The notes under the pieces were generated by a model. It ran no database searches. It saw only the letters and a list, made by a program, of their open reading frames with translations, and was not told the origin of the DNA. Both the position numbers and the translations under genes were made by a program. 64,000 bases of DNA from Polytrichum commune. Taxonomy: Eukaryota; Streptophyta; Polytrichopsida; Polytrichales; Polytrichaceae. Each line of letters opens with the position of its first letter. Within the stretch, counting starts at the first letter, position 1. This document shows positions 44,669 to 57,449 of the stretch, piece by piece. The stretch is taken from the NCBI GenBank assembly GCA_950295325.1, contig OX485807.1:41134440-41198439 (forward strand). Direction: 5' to 3'.

Positions 44669-46522
44669 ATGAGCCAACTTTTGTTATCATCGATGTTCGG
44701 TCGTATAAGTAAAGAGGAGAATCAATCTTATATTGAGAAGGCTGTTGAGGTTGACTGGTTGGAGCACAAAGATAAGAAGAAACCTTGTGATATTATCAAG
44801 AAACCGGTTGGTAGACCTAAAAAACTTAGAAGATTGGAGATGAGTTTGGTTTCCAACATATCTCCAATATTGCAACCTTCATCTTCTGGTACTAAGGCTA
44901 GGGTGAGGGGGCCTTACACCAATTGGTTTACGCATGAGCTTTGGTCTCCAATTGAAGCAGCTATGAAGCAGCTATGAAACAACACAAAAATCATACTGCT
45001 GCATTGAAATATTTGAGGATCACTCATTGCACCAAGGGTACATCTACAGGGCCTTACGATAAATTGTCACGAGGAAGTTTAAATGAGTGGTTCACAACCA
45101 GTGGAGAGATTCGAGGTCATGTTTCTGCATGTGTTGCAAGAAAACACGCATTTGTACCTCAAGGGCAACACATGCCACCACTTCAATCACATATGGAGGT
45201 TACCACAGAACTTGTGGAATTACTCTTAAGTATGAGGGAAGCAGGTGTTTCTCTGCATGCTGGAATTGTTCAACCAATCATTATTGGTTTTCTCCAAGAA
45301 AAAACCCCCGGAGTACTTCAAAAATTGAAGGTGTCATTGAATTGGACTAGGAGATTTATGCGATCTAGGCTCAATTGGCGATTTCGGAAGCCCACAACGG
45401 TTAAGGGTAAACTTCCAACTGATTGGGTAAATCAAGGTCACATGATGATCTTGAGAATTGCATACTTGGTTAAACTATACAACATACCTCTTAGTCTTGT
45501 GATGAATATTGATCAAACAAGCATACATTTGGTACCATTAGTTGGAGATAGGACTTGGGAAAAGAAATGATCCAATGATGTTGGCGTTATTGGAGGTGAT
45601 GACAAAAGGGCTATCACTGCTTGTGTATCTTCAGCAGCAAATGGTTCTTTACTTCCGCTTCAACTCATATTTTCAGGGACTACAAAGAGAGTCATACCCA
45701 AAACTCAGCGAGGACGGCAAGGCCTTGATTATGGTTTTCATTTCACTATGAGTGGGAATCATTGGTCGAATTTGGAATCTATGAAACAATTTGTGAATTT
45801 CATAATTGTTCCATATCTTCACCGTGAGAGTGACAAGTTAAATTTTTCTAGTTCGCAAAATATGGTGTGCCTTATTGATTGTTGGAGCGTACATACCAGT
45901 TCAGAATTTCGACTTTGGATGAAAACAACTCATCCCCGCATTTTGTTGCTTTATGTGCCGGCCAATTGCACATCTAAATTTCAACCAGCAGATATTGTCT
46001 TACAAAGGCCTTTAAAATGTGTTTTTGCAAAAAAAATTTAAGTTATGGTCTGCAAGTGAAATTCAAAGGATGGTGGCTAATAAAGTGCCAGTTGGTGCAA
46101 TGAAAGTTGATAGTTCAATGGAGACAGTCCGTGAAAATGCTGCTGAGTGGATGTTTATGGCTTGGAATAAGCTTCGAGTTCATAAAGAGATGATTGCATC
46201 CGGTTGGGCGCGATGTGGGATTTTAAAAGCGTGGGACTTTCGAATTCAGAATGAAGCAATGAAAGTGAATTTTGAGAAATCTCTTTTTGGAGAATTAGGC
46301 AATCTTGTTGAAGACCAAAATTCGGAATTAGATGTTCCTGATTATTATTTAGACATTGATGTTTTAGATTGTTTAGCTCGTTGTGTATCTAACTTGAGCA
46401 TATCTAATGAGATAGACTTACCTGATTTGAATGAAAGTCTTGACTTGGAGAATGACATATTAGATTTTGCACATTTTGATTCTACTGGGATTGAAGAATT
46501 CCCACCAACAAGTGAGAATTAG
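44669..46522 (+). pseudogene. pogo-like DDE transposase with three frameshifts
   Basis: The reading frame begins MSQLLLSSMFGRISKEEN just after a splice-acceptor-like TTTTCATACAG. An AT-hook-like KKPVGRPKK lies at about residues 47-55. The catalytic core follows: first D in VMNIDQTSIHL (about 45,502), second D in CLIDCWSVHTS (about 45,883), third D in SKFQPADIVLQ (about 45,990). An acidic tail rich in D, E and L ends at 46,522. Breaks: an 11-bp tandem duplication at 44,956-44,977, a one-base loss near 45,565, and an extra A in the run at 46,029-46,036. With these ignored the length is close to 600 residues, normal for plant pogo-type enzymes. It is inactive as read, unless the breaks are assembly errors. 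Confidence 0.9.
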
Positions 46523-46782
46523 AAGTACGATATTACTTATTATATACCAAATAGGTTAAATGTGATTTTATCACATTAAGTTTGCATATTAGTGTTGTTT
46601 TTTGATTTCTACGGAAAACACATATGTATTTTTTAGTTTATAATGAAATTTGTTTTACAAAAATTTGGCACTTTTATGATAGATTTTCCAACATTTTTGG
46701 CATTTTTGGGTTGCTGAAAAATAATTATTAGGCACTAGCAAAATCAATTAATTATGGCCGGACCTGCCGTTGAGGTAGGGTA

Positions 46783-47552
46783 GTGGAACAAGGACGAGTT
46801 AATCACAAACATGTTTTTATTGAAACCCCTTTATGTGGGTAAAGGTTGGTTGGGGCTCAACCCAACGAGCAAGATATTTAACCCTGGGTTTATTGTCTCG
46901 GGTTTATCCACTTCTTCATATTAGCCTTCTTCCCAATTCTTTCAAAACAAAGGCTTCTTATATCCTTGTAACTTGGCACATTTGCCACCTCATGCATATT
47001 AATTGTTTTTTTATTGGTTGTATTGTATTGAAGTTAATTGTTTGTACATTTAATCAATTGTGTATGCAATATAAACTAGCTTTCAAGTAAATCTACATTT
47101 TTGCATAAATTTGTGGACGATGTGTAAGTTTTGTGGCACTTGTTTTTGTTGCATGTATACAACTAGTGATGGCCTATGCCGGACATCGGTTTGGTGACTA
47201 TATCATTCAATAAAATATATATACACACACACACAATGGATTTTTAGTTACATTGATGATTGTTAATGACACTATGAATCTCTTGAGAATAAAGGTCGTG
47301 TAAAGACACTTTTGATAGGTAGGTCCACAACCCTCGAGAACCTCTCAAAATGGATAGTGGCGATTATTAACAAACTTTCCTTCAGTAATCAATGAGTTGC
47401 GTTTGCAGTTCTTAGAATAATACATGCGGTGTTTCTGTTGAAATACTTAGTTGCACGCCTTGGAGAAAAGTCGGCACAAGTATCGGGTGTCTCTACCTTA
47501 TGTGTTGTGAGCCCTTACTTCCAAAATTTTGTGATGTGGCTAAATATTACTA
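46783..47552. other. Gene-free stretch
   Basis: AT-rich sequence with a short (CA)n run at 47,222-47,235. No protein similarity. Confidence 0.5.
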
Positions 47553-47784
47553 GGCTACATTGTTAATGGTCTTTAGTGTCACTTACTATTTGAAGTTACA
47601 CAATACTACAAATATTTACTAAGAAGGCAAGTTTTTACCAAGTAATTTAAGTAATTTATGTTATATCATGTCCATACAACCTATTTATCTTTGTAGATCT
47701 ATAGAATGAAACCTACCATAAGAAGTTACAACGTTGTGTAATCCCAATTAAGAAGTGACACTAAATACCATAAATAGTGTAGTG
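47553..47784. mobile_element. CACTAC-ended MITE, copy 2 (232 bp)
   Basis: The left arm 47,553-47,582 (GCTACATTGTTAATGGTCTT then TAGTGTCAC) and right arm 47,755-47,784 (complement CACTACACTATTTATGGTAT) pair. The pairing extends inward through TTACACAA on both sides. The left tip has two changed bases. It is shorter than copy 1 and looks like a deletion derivative of the same family. Confidence 0.7.
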
Positions 47785-48850
47785 GTAAGTTTTGAGTGTA
47801 ACTCAACACTAAGTCTCAAAACATTGCAACTTTTATTAGTTATTCCAATCAATCTCAATTTGTCAAATTAAGTCTCAATCAATATAGAAAATTTCATTCA
47901 TTTAAGTAATCCACATGTCATGCATCTAGTGTCTAGGTAGATTTTTGAGCATGCATAATCGGTCGATATCCTAGTGGTGTTTCCAAGGCCAACCAATCAC
48001 ATGTCGTGATATTCCAATTTTCCTTCATTAAATTTAGGTGTATTCCATGGAATCCTCTAAATCGATTGGTAATTTTCATGAAAGTCTTGAACATCAAAAG
48101 GTTACTTCTCAAACTCAACTAGTTCATCTATAACTACATGTCAGTCCTTCCCATTCATTGCTTGCATGCAGGGAGGGGTGGGCTTTTTCCATGGTTGGAT
48201 CCCCTTCCCGGTTGCAAACAAAAAACACCGCCCCTCCATGTATAATAGATGTCGTTATTGAAAAATACACATCTAAAGTGGTATTCTGATCACGCCTCTA
48301 TGTTTACACAAGGTTTCCATCATATATGGCTCTAATCCCCCCCCCTTCCCCCCCCCCAAAAAACAAAACAAACACAATATGTTGTGTAGTTCCATTGACA
48401 ACCTAAATTTGGAGATGACCTATGCCCTTCGTGATGAACTCCAAAGTGCTCAATCATTAAAGTGTCGACCACTACTTTTGAGCATGTTCCTCCACACAAA
48501 CATTCCAGATTTTAGACTTTCCACTATAATTGAGCTAAACATGTTCTTCGCAATGATAATAGTTGTGGCACAATAGGTGAAGGTGCAAGGATAGAAAAAA
48601 GGAGAAATAAAGTGACCATAAGAGATAAAATTCTTGTCTACACTCGGGCTAGGACGGCAAATAATAAGGCTTTGCAAGACAGATAATATTTCTCATTGTT
48701 GAATCTTGCTCGAGGGGCCGAACCATTAGTATATTTTCTATTTGCAATCAAATGTTTATAGAAATATTTGATGAAAATCAATAATGAGTTTGCTAGTTTC
48801 ATTTGTATGTATGTATGTAGTGTAAAACTCACTGTGTGATCAACAAGGCC
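47785..48850. other. Gene-free region with poly-C tract
   Basis: Nine C, TT, ten C at 48,337-48,357. No coding similarity. Confidence 0.5.
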
Positions 48851-51060
48851 AGTGTAGATCCAAAGTGAAGAGTTCCGAGGACAGGGGATGGAGCGATGGT
48901 CGAGGGAGCGTCTCCGAGGGCACAGAGAGAATGGAGCGTTGGCCGAGGGAGCGAGAAGCGGCCAGGTGGCGGCTTGCGGAGAACCAAGCAGACAAGGGCT
49001 CGGTATGAGAGAGGACAGGGTGAAGACCCTTCGCCAACGGGAACTGCACCCCGAGCCGGGTATCGGGCAGCCGCAAGAGGAATGAAGATGAGGACCCGGG
49101 CAGAAAGGGGAAGGCAGGAGATACCCGGAGGGCCAGCCTTTTAAAAGACGGGGTGAGGTGACGTAGCGAGGTGACGTGGCGAGGCGACGTGGAGCCGGCA
49201 AGGGGACGTGGCCGCCTTAGGTAGTTGAAGGGACACACCCCCATGTTAGGGTTAGGATACCAAGAGGGGAGGTAGGAGCTAATTAGTGAGCTACACCTAG
49301 GGTTAGTGAACACTTGGCCACCATAGGAAAGCAATTAGTAAGCCTAAACAATGCCCTTTGGTAACTAGGCGGAAGGACATGAAAGGGCGGCCAATTTTGG
49401 ATGAATTTGATTAACATTTCCGTTGCACAATGAAGGAGCCAACTTTGGATGAACGGGGGAGTGATGAATGATAACCGTAAGCACCTAGGCACATCTAGGT
49501 ATTAGAAGGAATTGCAACAAATACACTTCTCACGAACATCTATATTTAGCACGTGTAGCTCTGTAAATAGACACGTCAGACCTAAATTTAGACTACAACC
49601 TGAATTCTGACTAAAATTAGCCTAATTAGACATTTGGCATTAGGAGGCCAAACCTAACCGCTAATTCAACCAAATGTAAGATTTCCAGGGCACTACGGAC
49701 CCCTATAGCACCTCATTAAGCATTTCTAAAATTCCTACGTGAGCGTCAACGAAGCCGGCCTTGCTTAAAGGTCCGCAAGTTCGTTTTCTTCGATCTTCAA
49801 GTCGAAAGCTCGTGTCCTTGAGAGACCGCGAGACCACGGAACGCGAGAACGACGATCAAAGATTCCGAGATATTTTGAAGATACTCGAAGTCGAAAGACT
49901 TCGAGCATAAGGACCAGTTGGTAGCCGAGAGCCGAGAGCCGCGAAGACTGGAGGCGCGCGGCTGAGAGACCGCGAGACCGCGTAAACGAAGACGAAGACT
50001 TAGAGATACTTGAAGATATTTGAAGATGGACGGTTTTGAGCAAGAAGACTAAAGTCTGGGAACTGGGAGTTCACGTTGCTGAAGGCCCGCAGTGCTGAGG
50101 GACCACGTGACCGTGGGAGAAAAGATTATGGACGGAAGATGTTTCTGAGGATGCGATTGAAGAGATTAGAGACACAGTTCGTTCGGAAGATTTGGAGAGG
50201 ACTGAGGGCCCACGGCGCTGAAGGACCGTGAGCCCAAGACCGAAGGTCCCGCGAGTTTGAAGCCCCTTTGACGACTAAGGTTTAGAGGAACTTTTTCATG
50301 GAAGTCTAAGGTACCCTTTTAGAACTAAGGAGATGTCAAGATATCAAAAGTAAAAGTTACTAAGAATTTGACAAGATCCAAAGCCCATTCTAAGGAGATT
50401 GCGTGGAGATTCCAAGATCTAAGCACTCGAGAGAATAGATAGATTAGAGAAGATTCCTTACAAGGAACTTAGAGATACTTGAAGATGAAGGATTAAAACT
50501 CTCATGAGTAAAGAATTCAAAGGAAAACCAGACAAAAGGGAACCTTAGAAGAATGAAGACATTAAGAGAATTGCAAAGCCATCATTCGAGAAAAAGGAAA
50601 CATTGAAGACCATCAAGTAGTCAACTTCCATCTTGAAGGCATTGCATTGACTTGTTAAAATTAACACTCAAAGTAATGTGATTGCATACTTTGGTTGAGG
50701 ATTTATAAATGAATGGAAGAATGTTATTATCGATTACAAAAGAACACTCTCTTCATTCATAACACTTAACCTCGACATTAGGATTTCGGGGAACATAGGC
50801 TTGAAAGCTTAGGCTACTTTCTCCTTAGAGATTTATCCAAGGGGAAACACCTTCAAAAGTTAATTTAGATAAGTGTAGTGTCCATGTAAACCGGTCAGCA
50901 GCGGGTTACACCGTCTAAGTTGCTGAGGGTTTGAAGGTGACATCGACACTCACCTTGTAAAATTTTGATTAGTATGTTCAATCCAAAGCGCATCTAAATT
51001 AGGTTACATTAGATACTACATCTTTGATTTTACTTGGAACCCGAACATTTTTAAACGGTT
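48850..51060. other. GC-rich unassigned block, possible LTR-element remnant
   Basis: Positions 48,850-49,210 and 49,750-50,280 are markedly GC-richer than their surroundings. The second part repeats GAGACCGCGAGACC and GAGATACTTGAAGAT-like phrases. Frames on both strands (up to 187 residues, minus) are arginine/proline/serine-rich, as expected from GC-rich noncoding sequence, and match nothing I know. The AACACTCTCTTCATTCATAA stretch near 50,744 resembles an LTR 3' part, but no primer site or polyprotein was found. Confidence 0.4.
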
Positions 51061-54000
51061 GTTCACCCCTAAATCCTTTCATTTAAACTCAAATAGGGTA
51101 ATATTATGAAATATGGTACTTTCTTATTATTAGAAACATCATTCAAAATCATTATTCAAAGTGAGCATGTAGGGGATGATTTTCACTTATTTCTCCTCCC
51201 CCCCCCCCTTCCTTCAATATTCAACATAACAATTTATTAAAAAAATCTCAAGAGTCAAATTAAAACACGGAGTAATGCATATTTGAAAATACATATCATA
51301 GATTCTATTCCCTCTACCCCGAAATGATTGTATGTGTTCCTAACTTTGGGGAGATTAAGGCTCCGCTAACCATTGACCGAGTAGTTGTAAGTAATAAGTA
51401 TGACTCTTAAAGTAGAAAACAACAACTACTCCGAAACGCTCCCCTGAAACACTCCCTGAAGTCGAAAGACTTCTTGATGATGAAAGTTTGGCGCAAAAAT
51501 ATTTGACTTTGAGCCTCAAATTTGTAGTCGGGCATATAAACCAAACAATCGTTGTGGGACGGAGGGAGTAGATGAATACCAATATTATTTGGTTTTTCTA
51601 TCCTGCTACCTAAATCACATATCATTGTCAATGTTACGACACCTATGATGATGTGTACAAGTTAGTCAAGCCAACTATTGTTTTGTTCTCGTTTAATTTC
51701 TTATATAATGAACAATGTAATGTTGTTGATAGTGAGTGTCACCCCACTGTTCCCCATCGTTCCCCACCATTTTCAAAATGCAAAAGGATCATATGTTGAA
51801 ACAAATGTGTCATATGCATGGATGAAAAGGGTTGGGTCAACATGGGCCCATACCAGTGTAACACACGAAAGTCTTTGTTTCAAAATTATCATGCAACCAC
51901 TAAAGGAGCTTCTTGGTCATGCGACTTCTTGGCCATCTATCTATTGGGATGAGTAGGAATAAGGCTCCAAAGACTATTACACATGTTTTTTCAAGAGCTT
52001 GATCCTAGACTCCTATTGTCAACACTCCGTTTAACATAATGTAACATACAAACAAAAGAAATGCATGATTTTATTTTATTTTTCTTTTATAAATTGTCCA
52101 GTGAACTATATGATTCATGTTTCGGAGTGATGGAATCATTGGTATCTTTACTAAGTCGTTGGACATGTCCTTTAAAAAATGACGATCTTATAATGCAATA
52201 ACTCGCTATGGATGTGTGAGAGAGAGACTCTCAAAATCCACTACATCATGTATGGTGCTTAATGTCACCTACTAGTTGGAGTTACGCATTGCTACAACAT
52301 TTGATTGTTAATGTAGAATTTAAACCTTTGTTATAAGATGATGTCATGTAAGCTTCTTGACCTCGTGTTTTACCAACAAATGTCTTGTAAATTTGGGTAT
52401 CTTCTAAAACCTTCTTAATTCTCATTCATGAAAATAAGAGTCTTTTTGTAGCATTACTCAACACCAATAAGTCGTGCAACCAAGAGGAGGTGCATCATTT
52501 AATTTTGTCATGTCCATGTGGCATACCCATATATTTTCCGTATCTTAAGAGTCTTTCAATAGAGAATTTATAACCTACAATGTGGACCTCTAAGTATTAA
52601 AGAGTGTGGGTTGGTAAAATATCGCCGTAACATTACTTAGTTGATGAGATAACTTCATGGATCTTATAATAAATTTGAGGATAACGCATTTGGATGCTAG
52701 AAGCCTAGTGCTTCATTTTGAATTTGAAGTCAGGGCAATTGAACACAACTCATCAAATGAGTAATGTTATGGTGCAATCACTTTATCATCCTCACATTTT
52801 TAGTGTGGAATTAAGCTAAAAATATGACCCACAAATACATACCGTACTAAGGGGCACTAACTTCATGCAAGTCAAGGTTTGATATCATGTATTAGTGCCT
52901 TTCCCAAGTTGGATTAAGGTTCATGTCATATACTGATGTCATAGACAAATGCAAGTTGCCCATTGTTTAAAATAAAGGCAATAACAACTAGTGTCATCAT
53001 ATGTTGATATTTGTGATGCTTTATCATTATGTTCATTGGCCCAACGAATTTGCCACGTTTAACCCATGCTTTAAGGCATGTGGGTCTTATTTGGTTGGCT
53101 TCAAGTTCTTTCCATGCAAAATGATGAATGAATTAACTATATAAATGAGCGTTTTTCCGCTTGTGCTTCTTGACCAAATCTTGGAAAGCTCGTGGTTGGG
53201 TTACATTTTCAAAACATAACCCGTGTTGCATTAGCAAATCTACGTTGAAATATTTGCAAAAATCGGTGTGGAATTCGGACCTCCCTTGAATAGTTATGGT
53301 TATCAGAAGTGTATGTTTGTTGATTTCTTAACTAGATACACATGTCCTCCCAAGTGTGTTCACTCTTGAGTGTAGAGTAGTTATTAATATTTGAAGACGT
53401 AGTGCAGTATTTGTTAAACATGTGTCTTTATGATGTTATGCTTTCTGATCCTAAGTGAACCACATACGAGTCAAGTATACGGGGGCGATTATGATAAAGA
53501 GCCACTTAAGATCCATCTACCTCATTATTGTCAATACAATGACATGGTTCTCAACGATTTACCAACACTATATGATATAAAGACAAATAACGTCCATGTC
53601 AACAAATATTGTCCATAACATCACACAACTCCTTGGTTGCATTCCATGGGACCATGTATCACATTATTCTCCTTTAATTCACGGATTCTTTGTTTACAAG
53701 GAGCAATCATGCTATGTAATATGAACTTGTGAGGCCAAACCTCCCACCCTTATGCGTGATAGTCCGGTGAGGGCTTGTAGCTCACATCCAATGCTCACTT
53801 CATTCCAATTCTCCATCATCCAGGATCTTCCTCCAATATTCAACATAAATATAGCACACACCAATTTATTCCATGTCGGGTTACAAGCATTAAGAAATGC
53901 TTTAATTAATGATTTTTTAAAAAAAATTTCCCCCCTTCCCCTCCTATCCTATCACACCTGAACTATTCATCCTACTCTCACTCACACTTCTACTTCATGG

Positions 54001-54100
54001 ACCTAACATCTTATGGTTCCTCAACCCCTAAATGATATATTTCCTAATCTAATCTTCCCCTTCTCTCGCCATTACCTAAACCCAACCATAATAGAGTCTT
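51060..54100. other. Gene-free AT-rich region
   Basis: It contains a poly-C tract at 51,198-51,208. One solo CACTAC-type end lies at 52,239-52,298 (CACTACATCATGTATGGTGC, then ACTAGTTGGAGTTACGCA); its partner end was not found. No genes recognised. Confidence 0.5.
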
Positions 54101-55650
54101 AGGACTATGGCCCAACCCCCTTGGTTCGGATTTAGTCTCGGTCCCTTGACCGGGATTCTACGTTGTTGGCATCCGGGCCTAGCCCGTCATCGCCCTTCAA
54201 CTCCCAGTTCAAGAACAGTAGCTCCCGGCAGTCGGCCCAACCAACGTCCCATGCTAGCAGCCGCGGCCTTCAACCCATGTCACCGCTTAGAGGCCTGTAG
54301 CGGCACCTCCTTGGCAGTTGGCTTCCACCTTCCCCCTTCGCAGCCTGAGGTGTCCTCCGAAGCCTGAATCGCTCACACAAGCCACATTCTATCAAAACAT
54401 TATTACATTATTACATCATCAAATCATCAAATCATCAAATCATCAAATCATCAAACCATTAAGGTTTGAGTTTGGAATTAATAATTACCATATCAAAACA
54501 TGAAAAAAATGAAAACTTGGATTGGATTAGATTAAGGTTGAACAAAGGACTAGGCTTTGATAATTGTAGGAGTTGTGTAATCATTTGGGAAGTTAGTAAA
54601 GAGGGGGGGGGGCTAAGGTGTTGAGGTCCACACCTTGCACTCCGGGTTTTATTTGGCTTAAGTAGGATGGGTAGGTGACCATTCAAGGACGGGGGCACTG
54701 TCGGCCCTAGAAAAATCCGGTCCCAGGGACCTCGAGACAGTTAGGAGGGCGCGGGCAGCAAAGTGGTGTCTCTCTCGGAAAAACAAGGATGCGGAGCTCC
54801 GGGGGTGGAGCCTCTGCCGAAACTGGGTAAGTGATTGCTGGTCACAACCAAGGTGAGGCGTGGCCGAATTGACCGACCTTGGAGCTGGGTAAGGAGGGAG
54901 ATCAAGCTCCTTCTCTGGAAGGAAGAAGCCAACACAACATTTGGCCAGGGCGGAGCCCTGTGAACCATGTGAACCTAAACTCCGAAGGCCCTTGAGCCAC
55001 AAGGAAAAATCCAGCAAGGAGCGAGTACTAGGGTTAGATTGGTAAGGAGGCAGCCACATTGCGGTGGCAGGGGAGGAATCGGATTAAGGTTGCAGCTGCG
55101 GCACGAAGATCACACAGGAGGAGCAACATTGATCGAGAGACTAGAGGATTGAATAGATGCACTCCATGGGAAAGATTTAAGGCAGGGTATCCAGACTATA
55201 AAATTGGTTTGGAGGAATGTGGGTGGCAGCTAATCCAACTGGTCTGAAGGTTTCGGGACCAAGGGGAAATGTTCGGGGCAAGCCAGAGAAGGTTATGACC
55301 GGGATGCAGAGTGTTGGGAGTCCACCAGGGTACCAAGTGCAACAGGCTTAACTAAAGCAGGTCACGAGGGCAGGCAGGTAGAGTCATCGGTGTTGGAGAC
55401 TTACTGTGACGGGCATTGACGGGCGTACCTCAAAGGGAACAACGCAAATTACAGGGACTGGGGCAGCGACTGAGAGCTTGGAACGGGGTTCTAATGGAAG
55501 ACCCATTGATTATGCAACCGGGGGTGTAAGGAGTTTGGGTAGAAAAGGGGGTATTAGGGGGTTGGGGATAGAAATTAGGTTAGTAAGTCTTAGTTAGTGT
55601 AGGGGTGGTGTTGTGATTCAAGGGTGGGGGTATCCACATTACATGTCTTA
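54100..55650. other. GC-rich unassigned block
   Basis: It switches from C-rich (54,110-54,370) to G-rich (54,600-55,600) on the given strand, which could reflect two oppositely oriented halves of one element. A TCATCAAA octamer is repeated about five times at 54,413-54,456. A ten-base poly-G is at 54,603-54,612. Frames reach 133 residues but have no recognisable similarity. Confidence 0.4.
54413..54456. repeat. Octamer minisatellite (TCATCAAA)n
   Basis: About five perfect or near-perfect tandem copies. Confidence 0.85.
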
Positions 55651-56681
55651 GGGAAGCATTGTGCTGAGGAGATGCGAGGTGCAATGTATTTCATTAATAT
55701 TGTTGGCCTTGTACTACCTGAATAAAGAGTTGTGTGTTGGATTTCACAAGCATTGGAGTCTCATAAGCTGAGCCATTGGCCAAATGGGATGGGAAGTACA
55801 TGTGAGCTACAAGCCTTCCCCCAGGACTATGACGCAAAGGGGTGGGGGTTTGGGTCTCACAAGTATCAAGGAAGGTAAATATTTGGAAATACATCCACTA
55901 GCATCCTATACCCGTGGTATTTGAGCATAAAGAATACCAAATAGTGTCAATAATATTAAAACAAAGAGAAATTAACCTAATGAAATGTCATTCTCTACTT
56001 TGAAAATTGCCAAACACATGGTTGACTTGAGGTTGACTCAACAGATGACAATAACTTTTAAGAATTATTGACGGTTTGCCAATGCTCATCCCAAATTCAT
56101 AGATAGCTTGGGTGACCTCCAACATTTTCCTTGCACAAACCTTGGGGGAGGTGACTACTGGAATTTTAGAAACCACATGAGATAAAATAATAAGATCAAT
56201 TTAATTCTTTTAGGGTCAAAATTATAATTATGTTAGATCTACCATACCATTGGAAATATGTCCCCTACATGATTATATGTATTAATGTCCTTCATTTTAG
56301 TAATCAATAAAAAAAGGTTATAGATATTGGATCCCCCTAAAAGTGTGTAGTAGGATCAATACAATAATTATGGCTTTTGTATTTAGTTTTCTTGTATTTA
56401 AATGTTTTTTTTTCTAGAGTGGGTAGTTGTGCAAAATTCTATGTCTTGTCATAATTGATAATAATTCTTGTTTTTTCTATCCATGTTTACAACTTGTCTA
56501 TGTTAGCTTGTATATTTTGTTATCTCCATGTAAATTTGTAACCCTTTAATTAATACCCAAATGCTATTGGTTGTGTTTTGAATGGTACTTTGAATGGTTT
56601 ATGATTGGTATAAATAATTGAAACCAATTTAATGACATGATGGATGGTATGGAATGTTTGTTGCTCACATAGTCGATTTTG

Positions 56682-57093
56682 CCACGGGTAGATCACTCCA
56701 TTGTCAAGTTGAACACCACGTGCAACCAAAAAAATCTTCTTTTGGTAAGTTGCACCACCAAAATGGGTCAAATTTTTATCAAATTGTTTTCATGAGTAGA
56801 TATACACAGTACCTATGACATAGTCAAAAGTGGTAACTAAATTTGATGATTTGTTTTTTTCATAAAACATACCATTTCTAACTAGAATGACACATAATTG
56901 AACTAAAACAATTACTAAAAAAATTAAAGATGACTAAAAATCTCAAAAAAGTATACAAAAGATACTATCAATGGTTATGTATATGTACAAAAAAATATCA
57001 TAAATTTTAAAATTATATATGGCATGTAATATAGGGGTAGCAAACTTTGTCCGCACGTGGTGTCAACTTGACAATGAAGTGACCTCCCCGTGG
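56682..57093. mobile_element. Foldback element with about 41-bp arms
   Basis: The left arm 56,682-56,723 (CATTGTCAAGTTGAACACCA then CGTGC) is mirrored at 57,053-57,093. The arms differ at a handful of positions, and the interior is AT-rich and noncoding. The outer boundaries are uncertain because similarity fades beyond CCACGGG. It is probably a MITE of unknown superfamily. Confidence 0.65.
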
Positions 57094-57449
57094 ATTTTGC
57101 AATGCTATAGTATTCTATCCACTATTTGGTACTTGTACGATTTATAAAAAAATATGGTGCCAAAAATTAGCCTCTCTAAATAATTACAAACAAATATAGG
57201 GGCTAAAAATTACGTTAAAGTAGCTTTATATTTACAAATAGGGCGGGAAAAAATATTAAGAGGTGCATAGATATCCTCCCATTGAATACCCTAATATTGC
57301 ACATGGTTACAAAACGTAAGGGGGTGTGATCACCCCGAGCACAAACCAAATGTAACACAAACAATGTTCCGGAAATGGGACAAAAGGTTGATCAAGAGAA
57401 AAAGCATAAACACATTTTCTACGATTCTTTAATTGTTATGTGTTTTTTT

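Larger units (their letters stand above)
43237..46780 (+). mobile_element. Complete pogo-like (Tc1/mariner superfamily) transposon, 3.54 kb
   Basis: Perfect 24-base terminal inverted repeats (beginning CCCTACCTCAACGGCAGGTC) end at 43,260 and start again at 46,757. TA flanks both sides (43,235-43,236 and 46,781-46,782), the target duplication of this superfamily. The subterminal left end carries several CCGGCACTTGCCG copies (about 43,330-43,385), plausible transposase-binding sites. The cargo, in order, is an alpha/beta-hydrolase-like fragment, the final intron and exon of an ARL2/TITAN5 gene, and a DDE transposase frame with three frameshifts. Perfect termini suggest recent movement, possibly driven in trans. 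Confidence 0.92.

Noticed and set aside
48638-49334. Minus-strand frames of 164 and 187 codons
   Set aside because: Overlapping frames of similar Pro/Ser/Arg content in a GC-rich block. This is typical of low stop-codon density, not coding constraint.
54658-55059. Minus-strand frame of 133 codons
   Set aside because: Same reason as for the other GC-rich block; no similarity recognised.
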